Shown here: positions 11,273 through 23,012 of the stretch, one piece after another | Layout: each line of letters starts with the position of its first letter | Numbering within the stretch: position 1 is the first letter of the stretch | Assembly (NCBI GenBank): GCA_037157565.1 | Contig: JAZHRO010000013.1 | Coordinates: forward strand, 122,154,001-122,218,000 | Reading direction: 5' to 3' | Length of the DNA stretch: 64,000 nucleotides | DNA from: Thalassia testudinum | Lineage: Eukaryota > Streptophyta > Magnoliopsida > Alismatales > Hydrocharitaceae | The notes under the pieces: model-generated | Database searches by the model: none | Told to the model about the DNA's origin: nothing | What the model saw: the letters and a program-made list of their open reading frames with translations, nothing else | Translations under genes and position numbers: made by a program

Positions 11273-12480
11273 GGAAACAAGCTTATTAATTTTGTCAGGA
11301 ATTTTATATTATTTTTATGCTATTTTGAAAGCTTTTCTGAATTAATTACTACGAATCTTTTTCTGTGCAAAAACAACAAACAAAGGCGGCAGGCACGAAC
11401 GACGGAGGCAATATTTTTGGTGGACCTTGACACCACCTGGAGGCTAGCAACAAGTGTTTGTGGGCCTTGATCCCACACACGTAGGCATATAGAGGAGCCT
11501 TTTTCTGATTTAGTCATTAGATCTTAGTTTAGATTTAGTTGAGATAGACCTTAGACATTTAATTTTTGTCTTGTGGACCCTTGTTGGGTATTTTTGGGAA
11601 CGTGTTCCCAGTGTTTCTTTATTTCTTATCATTCTTGTATGTGGGAGCATATTTTCGGGAGTGTGTTCACATTTTATTTAGATTATAGGATTATTCGAAT
11701 TGTTTGAAATGCATATAGGTTAGTTAGTTAGTTAGACTAGGTTTGTTTGCTTAATATTATTAAAAAATATATATATGTATCGAACTGCCTACTAGAAGCT
11801 ACATATCAATAGGGCATCATCTAGGACTGAATGAGTAGCATCTAGTTTATTTTAATTGCATTGTAGACATCCCTGCATTGAAGAAAGCTGGAGTAAGGTA
11901 CATCTTTTTCTTGAGCATCAATTACATGTCATGCATCTGCATTGAACGTAAATCTAAGACCACTAAAGTGCTTGAATCGAATTAATTCAGTGGTCACTTT
12001 AAAAAGTGGGACTGCTAAGAGGTTGGACCTCAAAATCTGTGACTTAAAATTGTGTGCAAAAGGATCTTGTTTGCGAGATTTCAAAACTCAAAACGCGAAT
12101 GTATGATTGCACACCTGAGACACTGTGCACCTCACACATAAGGTCACTAGATAAATTTCTACCTATCCTCTTTGCACCACAAGGGAAGTTAGTTAGAAAT
12201 CAACAAGCCTATCCACCAAGTTACTTCTGTTACTCATGCGTGGGCTTGATTCGAGACTTCCATCCCTTGCGAGTAGGTTGTAGGCACCAACGAAGGTCTA
12301 CCTAGGAAGTGTAATTCTTGCAAAACTTGTTTGGCCACCAACTGAACACCTAAGACCTAGAATCTACTAAAAATAGATCCCACTGTATTTGCGTTTGTTT
12401 TGGACTGTGGTAGAACCCTCTAGGAAGTTTCTTATTTCTTTTAAATCCTAAGAGAGTTTAACTTGTTTAATTGAAAGAAA
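11273..12480 (+). other. Leader of E2, noncoding
   Basis: About 1.2 kb between PBS and the first plausible ATG. No convincing ORF; a short ORF at 12054-12305 has no recognisable feature. AT-rich tracts occur near 11757-11775. Confidence 0.6.
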
Positions 12481-14465
12481 TGAACTATCCTCACTCCTAT
12501 CATTTTAACCAGGATCCTATGCCACGAGCATATCCATCCTTTGATGGGTACATTGACAATTCATGGGACATTCATATTCCTATCCTAGGAGTACTGGCCC
12601 GATAACTCCCACTTTTGAGCAGAGACTAGGAGCAGGATTTTTCAACCCTAGAATCCCTACTACTATGCAAACACCCAACCCTCGCACCCTTCATGATTTT
12701 CCATATCAAGGTTGGACCGATACCGCTAGGCAACCAAAGCCTGAAATTGACTATCCTCTCCAATTTGATAGTAGTAGCCTCTCCTCTTTTATGATAGAAA
12801 TACAAAAACAACAAAAAGAAATGGAGACTATGGGAGAGATGTTGGGAAATAGTCAACAATTGAACAAAGAAATTAGACAGCTTAGCTATGCTCTTCCTAT
12901 TAATTATGATCCCTACCCATATGACCGTGATCGTGAAAATAATTCTGAGGAAACCAATGACAATAGAGATCCCATTTTATGCAGTTATCACTTAGACTCT
13001 CTTAATGAAACATGGCCACTAGAGGAGAACGATCATAGTAATTATCCACTCGAGCTATATTGGAGTCAAAAGAAAGGGAAAATGGTACCTCTTGAGGACC
13101 TTGACCCTAATGACAGTATTTTTTCTTACCTCTGATAACCCGAGTCAGGGTCGTATTATTCATATCACTTCCCCTATTAATTATCTGGTGGAACCCCATT
13201 CTATCCTTAATGAGCCTAATCCTGACCCTCCACTTAGGGAATCAACACCTACCATTCAGCATTCTGAGGATTTAAATGCACCCAATGAAGGTGACCTTAA
13301 AGGAATGGAAGATGAATTAGATTAATTTTGGTCTTAGGGATATAAAGAGTCTATTTTAGAGGACGAGGATGACCCAATGAAGGAACCCGGACTGAAAATG
13401 TGGAGTGAATCACAAGGGGATTATTTGTTATTCGAGGACTTACCCCCAGAGGATATAAATAATCTGGTGAAATTTGGATTGCTCCCTTCTTTTGAGAGTC
13501 ATCCTCCACAAAACTAGGAGTTGATATTGAAGGAGGACAAACACAATAGTAAGAAGCCTAGGGGAGACTCTTGGGGACAAAACATGTCAATTGAGGAATT
13601 ATGCCCCGAGAAGAACAAAGAATTGAGTGATATAGGCTTACTCCAAAACATTAGGACAGATCCTCCTTCAGAAATAATTGAGGATATTGATCCAAATCCT
13701 CTCTTTACTGGTGAATCACATATACACCCTGACAAAAACTCAAGTGAACCAAAAGAATCCAGGGATGAAATTAATGATAATGATCCAGTTGCTTCGACCC
13801 TACCATCAAAGAAATTTAATTTGGAGTCCACCATTGATTCGCATATACTGGAAGGTGAAAATATGACGGCGATCATTAATGAAAGGCAGGGTGACTTGAA
13901 TTTTTTTGCAATAATTGTTAAGGAAAATACACAATCCGAATCATTGTTGAAATTGGACTCGACATCGACTAAGCCCTCATTGTACTTAATCATTACCTTC
14001 CAACACCACAAACAACCCTTACACTCCCTAACCAATCCTTGGCTCAGATCTCTAGTCATGTACATTATTTCTGGAGAACATATCAGGCAAATATAACCTC
14101 AGGTAGAATGATGAGTGTGGATTGATACTTGTACTTTTAGTCTCGCCATTCAAGGGTGTGAAATAATAATGTTTATATCTTTTAAAATCCTTCCTACTTT
14201 GGAGGACCCTTGTTATCCTCCATTTATTCTACTTCAGGAGGTCCCTTTTCATATTCCTTTTATTATTCCTAGACCTCCCCAGGTAGCCTACGAGGTTATT
14301 TGCTTTCATGCCTTCTGGCGAGCATTTGGGATAACATTGCATCATCAGCTCGCCAACATCTGTGGCTACCTGTTTTCATGGCCCGTGCTATTACGCATAT
14401 TTTTAGGGCCTAGCTTTTTCTATCTGGAACCAGACTTACAGGTTCCCTATAAGTCTGGCTACTGA
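12481..14465 (+). pseudogene. Decayed Tyr/Pro-rich and acidic ORF of E2
   Basis: The start MNYPHSYHFNQDPMPRAYPS (12481) is Tyr/Pro-rich like the starts of the ORFs in A, E4 and E5; a frameshift near 12560 moves it into HSYSYPRSTGPITPTF. A short charged segment (EIQKQQKEMETMGEMLGN, about 12800) may form a coiled coil. The middle is acidic (13092-14096, one frame, with in-frame TAA and two TAG). The end, in the same frame, carries FGITLHHQLANICGY (about 14320-14364), the E2 version of the C-terminal peptide shared by five elements. No zinc knuckle, protease or polymerase motif is visible. Function unknown. Confidence 0.6.
14430..14458 (+). repeat. Hairpin CCAGACTTA / TAAGTCTGG
   Basis: Perfect 9-bp arms with an 11-base loop, immediately before the stop codon of the E2 ORF. 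An overlapping alternative stem (GGAACC / GGTTCC, 14425-14446) is mutually exclusive with it. Confidence 0.6.
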
Positions 14466-14557
14466 TAGAAAATGCAGCAGTTGTTGGGAGGAACCCAGCA
14501 TTCAAAATAACACCATCATCAGGTGATTTCTTTTCTTACTCCCACTATTTTAACTTT

Positions 14558-14594
14558 ACAATGAGGACATTGTAGGATTTAGGCATTGGGGGGT
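14558..14594 (+). promoter_or_regulatory. AGGA-loop hairpin plus G-run of E2
   Basis: ACAATG-AGGA-CATTGT (14558-14573) is a perfect 6-bp stem with an AGGA loop. It is followed by TTAGGCATTGGGGGGTG (14579-14595). The same pair occurs in A, E4, E5 and E6 at the same place, just after the ORF and 1.2-1.7 kb before the 3' LTR where one is present. Confidence 0.7.
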
Positions 14595-14595
14595 G

Positions 14596-16045
14596 TATTT
14601 TGCATTTTAGGAAGTATTCATGCATTTAGGTTAGGTGCATTAGCATATTAAAAAAAAAAATTCTTGAGCTGAATTGGTTAGTCCCTAGCAAAACATCTTT
14701 GCCATTGAAAGTGTCATTAAAGATTTTTATTCTTAAATTGTTTCTTAAGTTTAGAATCTAGTACATTTACTTCACTTACACATAGACTGGGTAATGGATC
14801 TTTGAAGAGAACCAATAAGCATTTTTTGTCTACTAAACCCTTGGACAGTTAATAAGGAGTCAGGCATACTATCTTCTATTAGATCCACCTCATATTTGTA
14901 AGAAGAAAGTAGAGAGATTACTGGTGCATTAAGTCTAGTGCAAGGACTCTTAAGTTCTAGATAATTAGATGATGATACCTCAGAGTTAGGCATAGTTTTC
15001 GCTCTCTATTCCTGTGTTTGTACATTGTGTGAATTCCTGAGAGTCACTGAATAAGGTAGATACACAGAGATTGAGTCTTAATAAAACTATGACTATGGTG
15101 GATGGTTACGACTATCCTTCATAGAGTCCTCGGCTGAAGGAGGGTAATAGTGTCAAAGGTCAGAAATATGCTTGTCCTATCCATTATTTCCTGGTGCTGA
15201 GATTAGTCACTTCCACCAAATAAGCCACACAATATCCTCTTGATCATCATCATCCCTAATAATGCCTCATAAATAAAAGTCTGCGTCGTGTTATGTTGAT
15301 TTATAGAAAAAAGAAAAAAAAAATAGAGAAACACTTATATTTAGAAAAAAAAGGAGAGAGAAAAGAAAAACAAAAGAGTTCAAGTTTATAGTTTTATCTT
15401 TGTGACGATATTTTTGAGGCAACAAAAACACCCATCACAATCCACCAAATATGACCCATACCTACCTTTCAGTATTTCTGATCACCCAAATACTGGCTGA
15501 GGTCCTCTAACTTAGTTGTAGGGTTATTAAGATTTTAATTGAATTGTGAATGCCACGTAAGGCCACCAAACAGTGAGTACATTTACAAAATCCGGTGAGA
15601 TTTGTGATCTAAGAATGAAAAGAAGGAAAAGAGGGAGCACAAAGGAACATCAAGAGAGCACAGTTGTTTAGCCTCTCTCTGAGTTGACTTGTTTGATAGT
15701 CTAGAGATCTAGAGTCTGCAGTACTAGATTACATGTAGCACCAGATGAGTTTGTGCCACCAAATATGAATCCATTTAACTCGGTATCTCCTACCTAAGTT
15801 AAAAAGCCGAGGTCAAACTACAGATTATTTTTGTTTTATCCTCGAGGGAAGAAGTTTCCTATCCCAATAAAATTTTATCAAGGGTAAAGTATGAACTTCC
15901 AATGTGAGTTGGCTTTTCACTTGAATCAGTTTCCTAGGCTACTATCACTTCACAGTTATCTAGATCTCTAAAGTTTTTAAATAAGGAAAGAAGAATTCTT
16001 CTGATTACTTCTATTATTTTTCATTTTCGCTAGGGACTAGCAAAA
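14596..16045 (+). other. 3' noncoding region of E2 with CCACCAAAT boxes
   Basis: No ORF. Boxes lie at 15213-15221, 15442-15450, 15563-15571 (last base changed) and 15756-15764, with weaker forms near 14880. The block at 15840-15970 (TATCCCAATAAAATTTT, GGTAAAGTATGAACTTC, GTTATCTAGATCTCTAA) is shared with E1 and, in reverse orientation, E4 and E5. An A-rich run is at 15306-15330. Confidence 0.7.
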
Positions 16046-16063
16046 CTTAGGCATAGGGGTATT
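16029..16063 (+). promoter_or_regulatory. GGA-loop hairpin and polypurine tract of E2
   Basis: GCTAG-GGA-CTAGC (16029-16041) precedes CTTAGGCATAGGGGTATT, which abuts the 3' LTR at 16064. The tract is the expected plus-strand primer for DNA synthesis. Confidence 0.75.
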
Positions 16064-17747
16064 TAATGAGTCCAATTTATTGGACTAATTTTTAGCCTAA
16101 GTTGGTTAGTTACTACATTTTAGAGCATATTAATATTTGTATTTGATTATAAAATAAATGCATGCATTATAATTTATATTTGTAAAGTTTATCTGATATT
16201 ATAGATAATTATATGCATTGCAAGAATCAAGCGTAGCCAAATCTCATTTTTAAGACGTCCGGAGCTTACTCTGGATGTTTGATGATGTTGACAATATGCA
16301 CCACAACTTAGCCATATCTACCTCCATGTGCGCAACCTCCTTGCCGGCCTCAACACATCGTTTCCCCACCGCCTCGCTACTACCGTTAAGCTGTTGGAGA
16401 AGGCTGAGTCCTCCGAAAATGCAACAGGTTAGAGGAGAGTCGATGGCAGAAGATTTATAAAAGAACTCACCACATGCAGGTGGAGATATCATCCTTCCCC
16501 CTTGCGGGGATATCTTCCCTTCTCCTCCGCTGTGAAGGAGGCGTGCACCGTGAACTTCAGCGAGCACTGTGGCCTCCACGTCCTCAACATTGCCCTGACC
16601 GTCAAAGCACACACGGTGACAGAGTGCGTGCGTGCCATCAACACCTTCAATTCAACCGCCTACCGCCTTCCGTTCCACATCCACCACCTCTGCGTGCCAG
16701 TATCCCCTCGCTGCAAAGCGCTGCTAGGCACGCACAACGCTCGTGCGCAACAGATCCACGTGTAGCTGTGCCCTCGTGCGCGCACTCGTCCACAGCCATG
16801 CAGCCACCCACGCACATCCTCTTCCTCTTCTTTGTCATCTTCTCCCTTTTCTCCCTTATCTCCCCACCACAACCTGCAACCTCCCCCATGAAAGAACCCA
16901 AAGCACGCCGCACACCCACCATCGGTAGGGGAGCTTCCTGGCCGCCAAACTCACCGTCAACCTCGTTGTCATCTTCATCTCACGCCCACGAGCTTTGTGC
17001 ACCCACCAGCTGCCCTCCACGATGCCCGCAAGAGTCACCTGCCATCGCCATCGTCGACGTTTGCCTCTGTTGTCCAGCCACATCCGGTCACCTTCGGCCA
17101 CCCCGTCACCGCCATCGCGATCGTCTCTCTCCCACGCACGGCCATCAAGCTCCAGTTGGCCGGCAACCACTCCTCCATACGTGCAAAGAGGAGAGAAGGA
17201 AATTCCTCTATTTTTTATTGCATTAATATTTACAAATCATGCCATATTTGGATGCACTATTCATTTATTTTCGTAATTTAATATATTGCAGAAAATTTGC
17301 ATGCATGTCCCTTAATTCTAATTGAATTGCATACAGTCAAATTCATCTCATGAATAAGAAAGCATGTATATTTGTTATAGGGAACAAATTCTGATTTAAT
17401 TAAATATGATGATGCTTGTCGGTATTAAGATCACAATTTAGGTATTTCATTGGTGGTGATTTTTGCATGCGCACCCTTACATTACTGATTAATTCTTTAA
17501 ATCAAGAAATTATGTTGAAAACACGTTCACCAGTTAGTATGCATACGCATTGAGATTCCCGAATAAAAGAGACATGATTCACTAGTTTAAATAGGCTAAT
17601 TCTTCCCTGTGGAGATGACCTAACTATTTTCGTGGTTAGATTTTGAGAATTAAATGTTTTGAAAAGCAATTTTCTACCACACAATTGAACACAACGACGC
17701 AACATTTTATGTTACAAATTTTATCGAAAATGAAGATCGCTCTTTCA
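16064..17747 (+). mobile_element. 3' LTR of E2 (family C)
   Basis: It starts TAATGAGTCCA (TG mutated to TA) with an imperfect inverted repeat TCCAATTTATTGGA, and ends GATCGCTCTTTCA. It is 1684 bp. It matches 6429-6479 plus 9663-11252. It is followed at 17748 by part of a family A LTR. Confidence 0.85.
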
Positions 17748-18315
17748 CACGTGCGATCAGCTATTGAATCAGCATCCAACGGCATATATGCATTGAGCAG
17801 TTGAAGAAGAGAAGAGCTGCAGCCGATGCTGGGCGGCTATGATGGCACCACGTGCCGCCATCTAAGCCGTCCATCATCTAAGTGTTGTAGATGGTGCCAC
17901 GGGTGTTGGATTGGACAGATTTTTACATCGTTAGGCTGCGATCGTCAATTCGAACCCATCCGTGCAGTTGGATTTGTCGTCTGAGGTGCAAATTAAAACC
18001 ATCTTGGCCCTTGCTCTTTAGGATTCCTCGATCTCTATCTGGTGCTACGGATATCCGATCAGGATGATCTTGGAGTCGTTGAACTCCAATCGTCGCCCTA
18101 ATCAGATCAGTACGATTGGATCTTCGATCCGAGGCACCGATTAACAAGCTACCCTATCCCTGGCCATAAAAGGAGACAATTAACCAACATTTTATTCAGA
18201 CTAGCCTAAATGCAATATGATGCATGTTATGCAATATTTATAGTATGTGATGCAATTCTATACTTAAGAACATGTATAAGTAGATGGTTTATGTGATATA
18301 AACATGTTTACATCA
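17748..18315 (-). mobile_element. Fragment of an LTR A (U3 part only)
   Basis: Reading the minus strand from 18315, it starts TGATGTAAACATG and aligns with 26208-26690: CATGTTCTTAAG, ATTGCATAACATGCATCAT, TTAATTGTCTCCTTTTATG and the GATGGCNNCACGTG region follow in order. It is cut at 17748 by the 3' LTR of E2. On the other side it interrupts the Copia reverse transcriptase after a GGTTCAACT sequence. It is more diverged than the two LTRs of element A. Confidence 0.8.
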
Positions 18316-20109
18316 AGTTGAACCAACAACACCAATCCTATATCCATGCTGAAGAAGAAAGGTCCTAAGTCTATCATACTAGGCCTTGGGAGCCTGTTTA
18401 AGTCCATATAAAGCCTTATTGAGCTTGTATATGTGCTCTAGGTGTGCTGAGTCCTCGAAACCGAGAGGCTAATGAACGTAAACTTCTAATATAACCACTA
18501 AGAAAGGCACTCTTGACATCCATTTGATATAGCTTGAAGTCCTTTGCACTTACAAAGGCAAGTAGCATCTGTATGGACTCCAAACGAGCAACAGGAGCAT
18601 ATGTCTCATCAATATCAATATCCTCCTGTTGGTTATAGCCTTGAGCTACAAGTCTGCCTTTATTCCTGATTACTGAACCAGATTCATTGAATTTATTTCG
18701 GAATACCCAGTTGGTTCCAATGATGGAATTACCCTCAGGGTCAGGTACTAAGTTCCGTACATTATTCCTAGTAAATTGGAGTAGCTCCTCCTGCATAGCT
18801 ACAACCCATGATTCATCCTTTAATGCCTCATCAACTTTCTTGGGTTCAAGTTGTGAAACAAAGGCATTAAGGACAAAATCAGCTCTAAAGTGAGATTAGG
18901 TTTTTACACCTTCTTCAATATCACCAATGATTTGTTCTTGAGGATGATCTTTATGGTGTACCCATTCTTTTGAAAGATCATGTACATTTCGTGTATCTTC
19001 CATTTCTGATACATCGATGAAGGGGATATCTTCATCATCAGAATCTAAATGATTTGGTTCAGGTTCACCTAAGTTTGTTTCATCAAATGAAACATGCAGG
19101 GATTCTTCTATAACAAAAGTTCTTTTATTAAAGACTCGATAAGCTTTGCTCCTTGTTGAATAGCCAATAAAGATGCCTTCATCACCTTTAGCATCAAACT
19201 TATCAAGCCGATCACGGGTGTTTAATAAATAACATTGACTTCCAAACACCCTAAAAGATGAAGTCCTAGGAGACTTCTCATAATAAAACTCATATGGAGT
19301 TTTCTTAATAATAGGCCTTAAGAGAGTTCTATTTAGAACATAACATGCCGTATTAATGGCTTCTACCAAGAAATACTTTTGAAGCCCAGACTTCAAGAGC
19401 AAAGTTCGGGTGCATTCTTGTAGAGTGCGATTCTTGCGCTCTACAACACCATTTTGAGATGGTGCCCGACAAAATGAAAATTCATGGGTTATGCTAAAAT
19501 TGACACAAAAGCATGAAAATTTTTCATTTTCAAATTCACCCCCACGATCAGTCCTAAGTCTAAGAATAGAGGATGATTTTTCCTTTTGAAGTCTTTGAGC
19601 AAGACTTAGGAAGAAATCAAATGAGTCATCCTTATGCTTCAAGAAGATGACCCAAGTGAACCTAGAGAAGTCATCAACAATAACTAGGCAAAATCTTGAT
19701 CCATTTAGACTCTCAAATTGTGTTGGTCCAAATAAATCAAGATGTAACAATTCTAAAGGTCAAGTCGCTGAAACTAAGTCTTTAGGTTTAAAAGAAGCTT
19801 TGTGCATTTTTCCGAGTTCACAAGATTTGAACAAAACATCCTTTTTATAAGTTAGTTTGGGTAGGCCTCTTACTAACTCATTTTTGGCTAACCTATTAAT
19901 ATGTTTGTGATTAATGTGACCTAGCCTACGGTGCCAAAGATCTACCTCAACATGGGAGGCAAGCAGACATTTTACAAATTTCTCTTGTGAAAAATGAAGT
20001 GCATAGATATTTTCATATCTAAAGCCTTCAATTAAAATCATATTTGTTCCTTCTTTTGATATTTTAAATCCAATTTTAGTAAACAAAACATCACATCCAT
20101 TATCACATA
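18316..20109 (-). pseudogene. Copia (SIRE-like) pol remnant: gag-pre-integrase, integrase, RT start
   Basis: On the minus strand: HRRLGHINHKHINRLAKN (about 19925) is the gag-pre-integrase zinc region; LHLDLFGPTQFESLNGSRF and VDDFSRFTWVIFLKHKD (19745-19640) start the integrase core, with CRAPSQNGVVERKNRTLQE (about 19440); GTNWVFRNKF, KGRLVAQGYNQQE and YQMDVKSAFLSGYI (18710-18490) start the reverse transcriptase. A frameshift near 18480 is followed by IYKLNKALYGLKQAPKA and loss of the rest at 18316. In-frame stops occur after DLVSAT (TGA, about 19757), after GVKT (TAA, about 18893) and within EVYVH-stop and QAPKA-stop (TAG). Protease and the catalytic RT motifs are missing. Confidence 0.9.
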
Positions 20110-20898
20110 CCCCCGAATCGCAGGTCGGGGCCCCTCGGTGAATCTCCAAAGGCGCTCCTCCTCAGTGGCCACTGCTGTCGCTACGAAGCGAGACAGCTCT
20201 AGAAAACGCGTGCGGTACGCGCTCACGGTCATCGTCCCATGGCGGAGAGTGTGGAACTCCCGCCTCCTCTGGTCCTGCCACGTCTGGGGAAAGTACTGCT
20301 CACAGAAGAGGGTGACGAACCGATCCCAGGTCGGCTCGTCCCTCTCCTGTCCCCTGACCGCCCTCCACCACCTGTGTGCCGCGCTCTCCAGCTGGTACGT
20401 GGCAAAGGCCACGCGGTACTCCCCTGGGGGGTGAAGGGTGTCAAAAACCTTCTCGATCTTCTCGAGCCAGTCCTCCGCCTCGATCGGGTCCTCATCCCCC
20501 TTGAAGGAGGGGGGCTTCAGCTTCCGGAACTGTCCGAAAAGCTCGAAGTGGCGTTGTAGTGGAGATGCTTGTGCACCTCCAGGTAAAGAAGCGCCGTGCA
20601 TAGAAGTGTCAGAGGAAGGTGGGGGTGGCGGCAACCCATCCCCTCCCCCACGTCAAACACCACATCCGTCGCGTGGTCCAACAGAGGACTCCCCCTCCGC
20701 AGCCCCAGGGTGAGGCGCTCGTGGCGGCGGGTGGAGCTCCTCTCACACAATGTTCGGTATCAGCTGGTCGACGTCCTGTGCCTGAATGCCCGGGAGTAGT
20801 GGTTGGTCCACTGAAAAGTCGACCCCAACACGCCCACCCCTCCGACCTCGTCCTCGGCCGCGCTCGCGGCCCACCTCGCTAGTCCCGAGTCGAGGCAT
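20110..20898 (-). pseudogene. Ty3/Gypsy (Tekay-like) gag remnant
   Basis: A likely start ATG at 20898 begins MPRLGTSEVGRERGRGRGRR, an Arg/Gly-rich N-terminus. Retrotransposon gag domain signatures follow: KLKPPSFKGDEDPIEAEDWL, EYRVAFATYQLESAAHRWW, TWDRFVTLFCEQYFP, RREFHTLRHGTMTVSAYRTR. Two in-frame TGA codons (about 20740 and 20658) interrupt it. It is cut off near 20110, before any zinc knuckle, and runs straight into Copia sequence. The iMet PBS and LTR H lie just upstream in the same orientation. Confidence 0.85.
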
Positions 20899-21067
20899 CT
20901 CTTGCAAGGAGTCGCGAAATATAGAATGGAAACACGTCAATACGAAACAATATCTAACGGAGAATCTAAGAACATATGTCAAAAGAAACATTGTGATGGC
21001 TACTCTAGTTACAGACACGTGAATTGGTTATTTTCCAGTCAGTTTGTTTACTTCTCGAGATGACCTT

Positions 21068-21079
21068 GCTCTGATACCA
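21068..21079 (-). other. Primer-binding site of Gypsy element H (tRNA-iMet)
   Basis: The minus strand reads TGGTATCAGAGC, the classic initiator-methionine PBS of plant LTR elements, three bases after the LTR end. Confidence 0.9.
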
Positions 21080-22418
21080 TCTTGTTACGACTCGATTCCC
21101 GAATCCCTACGAGACACGAGGATCGGACCGACTCGACTGATCCCAAGACCCAATCGTCCAACAAGAAAGCAACCAAAAGAGTAGTAAAATAAACCACATT
21201 CACCATGTGTATAATTAGCAGTAACAAAACACAGCAGTAAAGAAAAGAAATACAACAGTATACACCACCACAACAGCAAAGAAATAAACAGGTACATAAA
21301 CATGATGCTTGCAATAAAAGAGTACAGTGGTAACAGAAAATACTCACTACATAGAAGGAAAAGTATAGTGGGTACTACACAAGTAAAACTACTAGGCTCT
21401 GCTAGGCCTAGCACCCTCTAGAGCCGCCAACTCTGGCTGCTCAACTCCTGGTCCTGAAAAGGTGACACGTCAGCGAAAAGCTGAGTAGAGTGGCAACCAA
21501 AAGCTAAGAAAATAGTAAGGTGGACAGTAGATGTTATATTTTTAATCTCTTTATTTTTCCATTTATTCATTATTGAATTATTTCTCAGATCTTTCTCTTT
21601 ATCTTGAATGTTCCTTGTGGGAACAATTTTGATTGCAGTCTTTTCCGAAAAGTAGAAGTAACACGTGGTGCTCCCCTGGTCGGGAGAGTCCCCCGTGGTG
21701 GTCCTACCCTCAGTCAACCACCCCAAGGTCGCTGACAGACGTAGCGGTGACTATGGCATGCGCGATAAATGCACGAGTAGCTACCCCGCACTGGCACGCG
21801 GTCAGTCATTTCCATTAATAGGAGTGCCCAAAGCAAAGCATGGAACTAGTATAAGGCAGAGCCCTCTCAGTAACAGGGGTCCAGCCCCTCCACAGTAACT
21901 AAATAGGGGTCTTGCCCCTCCATAGTCCGCGCACCCTCACTTGACTACCCTGGTTTGCCCAGTGGGCTTAACAAGTCGGTGTAGGAGGCTAGCAGAACTC
22001 TGGGGCCCATGGGGTGGCTAGTGCTCTCCCTACACTAGTAGCTCTCCTCGGTACTGTGTACACGAGGGCCAAGAGTCGGTACAAAGTGGCCAGACCTAAC
22101 CCCGGGTCCCTGGGGCGACTAGTTCCGCTCTGCACTAAACAGGGGGACAGTCGCTCTCCTTGGTACTCCGTACTCAAGGGCCAGTTCACTTCCCCAATTC
22201 TATTCCATTCACTTCTCAGGAGCACTACTCCTAATTCCCCATAGGGTTCATGCTAATTTTTCTTTAACTCAGCCAATTTAGGTTTCATCATTTCAGCTTT
22301 ATATTCATATAACCCATGTTCTCAATAATAATTATCCATTCATAAACAGGCAACTGTTAACCAATTACAGGCAATTATCGTTTTCCTTTCTACTTTTTCA
22401 AGACTACAATATATATAT

Positions 22419-22575
22419 TCAATCTAGTTTTCCAGTCCTAGGATTCATGTCATATCCTAGGATCTATCATTCAATCTAGTTTTTCAGTCCTAGGATTCAT
22501 GCCATACCCTAGGATCTATCATTCAATCTAGTTTTTCAGTCCTAGGATTCATTCAACACCCTAGAATCTACTGAT
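22419..22575. repeat. 52-bp tandem repeat, three copies, in LTR H
   Basis: Units start TCAATCTAG at 22419, 22471 and 22523 and contain CAGTCCTAGGATTCAT and CCTAGGATCTA. The first two copies are nearly identical; the third is partly diverged. Confidence 0.8.
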
Positions 22576-22992
22576 TATTTCACAAGTGCGTAATTTTTGA
22601 TAAATAATTAAAGGGGCCACTCTACCCGAAAAATGGAGAGTATTGGGGGCTTAATCGGCAAGCCCGCACGCCTCCGCAATCCCCAGAGCCGCAACAGAAT
22701 GGGATCCTAACACAAGGATCAATTACAAGGAGCTACTCAGAACAGTATACAATTACTGTAAATAGGTAGAGGAACTAAATCTGAGAGGAACGAAACTTGA
22801 AACGTGGAAAACAGACTCCGAACGGACCCTAAACGGGTCAAAAACGATAGGTCTGCCCAAAGTCAGATGTCTGGAACATCTTCCAGACATCTTAAATGGT
22901 GGCTGAGGTCATACCTTGATCTTGCGCGGTCCCTTAGACGTCCAGAAGGCTGCTGAACCATCTGGACTTAGTTTCCAGATGTCCGACTGTCA

Positions 22993-23012
22993 CTCCAGAC
23001 GTCTGGAGACCC
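22993..23012. promoter_or_regulatory. CTCCAGACGTCTGGAG palindrome in LTR H
   Basis: Perfect 16-bp palindrome with a GACGTC core, the best copy of an array of AGACGTCT-like sites across 22860-23775 of LTR H. ACGT-core sites are typical plant bZIP targets; function here is inference. Confidence 0.5.

Larger units (their letters stand above)
6429..17747 (+). mobile_element. Element E2: LTR retrotransposon, family C, no pol
   Basis: The 5' LTR is 6429-11252 (about 1.65 kb after removing the LINE) and the 3' LTR is 16064-17747 (1684 bp). Both start TGATGAGTCCA or TAATGAGTCCA and end in GCTCTTTCA. The internal region (11253-16063, 4.8 kb) has a PBS, a leader, a decayed Tyr/Pro-rich and acidic ORF, the AGGA-loop hairpin with G-run, CCACCAAAT boxes and a polypurine tract. 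No reverse transcriptase, integrase or protease motif was seen. The flanking pentamers (AGCTC left, CACGT right) do not match, and left and right neighbours are different repeats, so one end has been rearranged. Confidence 0.85.

Noticed and set aside
16474..17226. 250-codon plus-strand ORF
   Set aside because: It lies fully within the E2 3' LTR; the frame differs from the matching ORF in the 5' LTR, so it is not a conserved protein.
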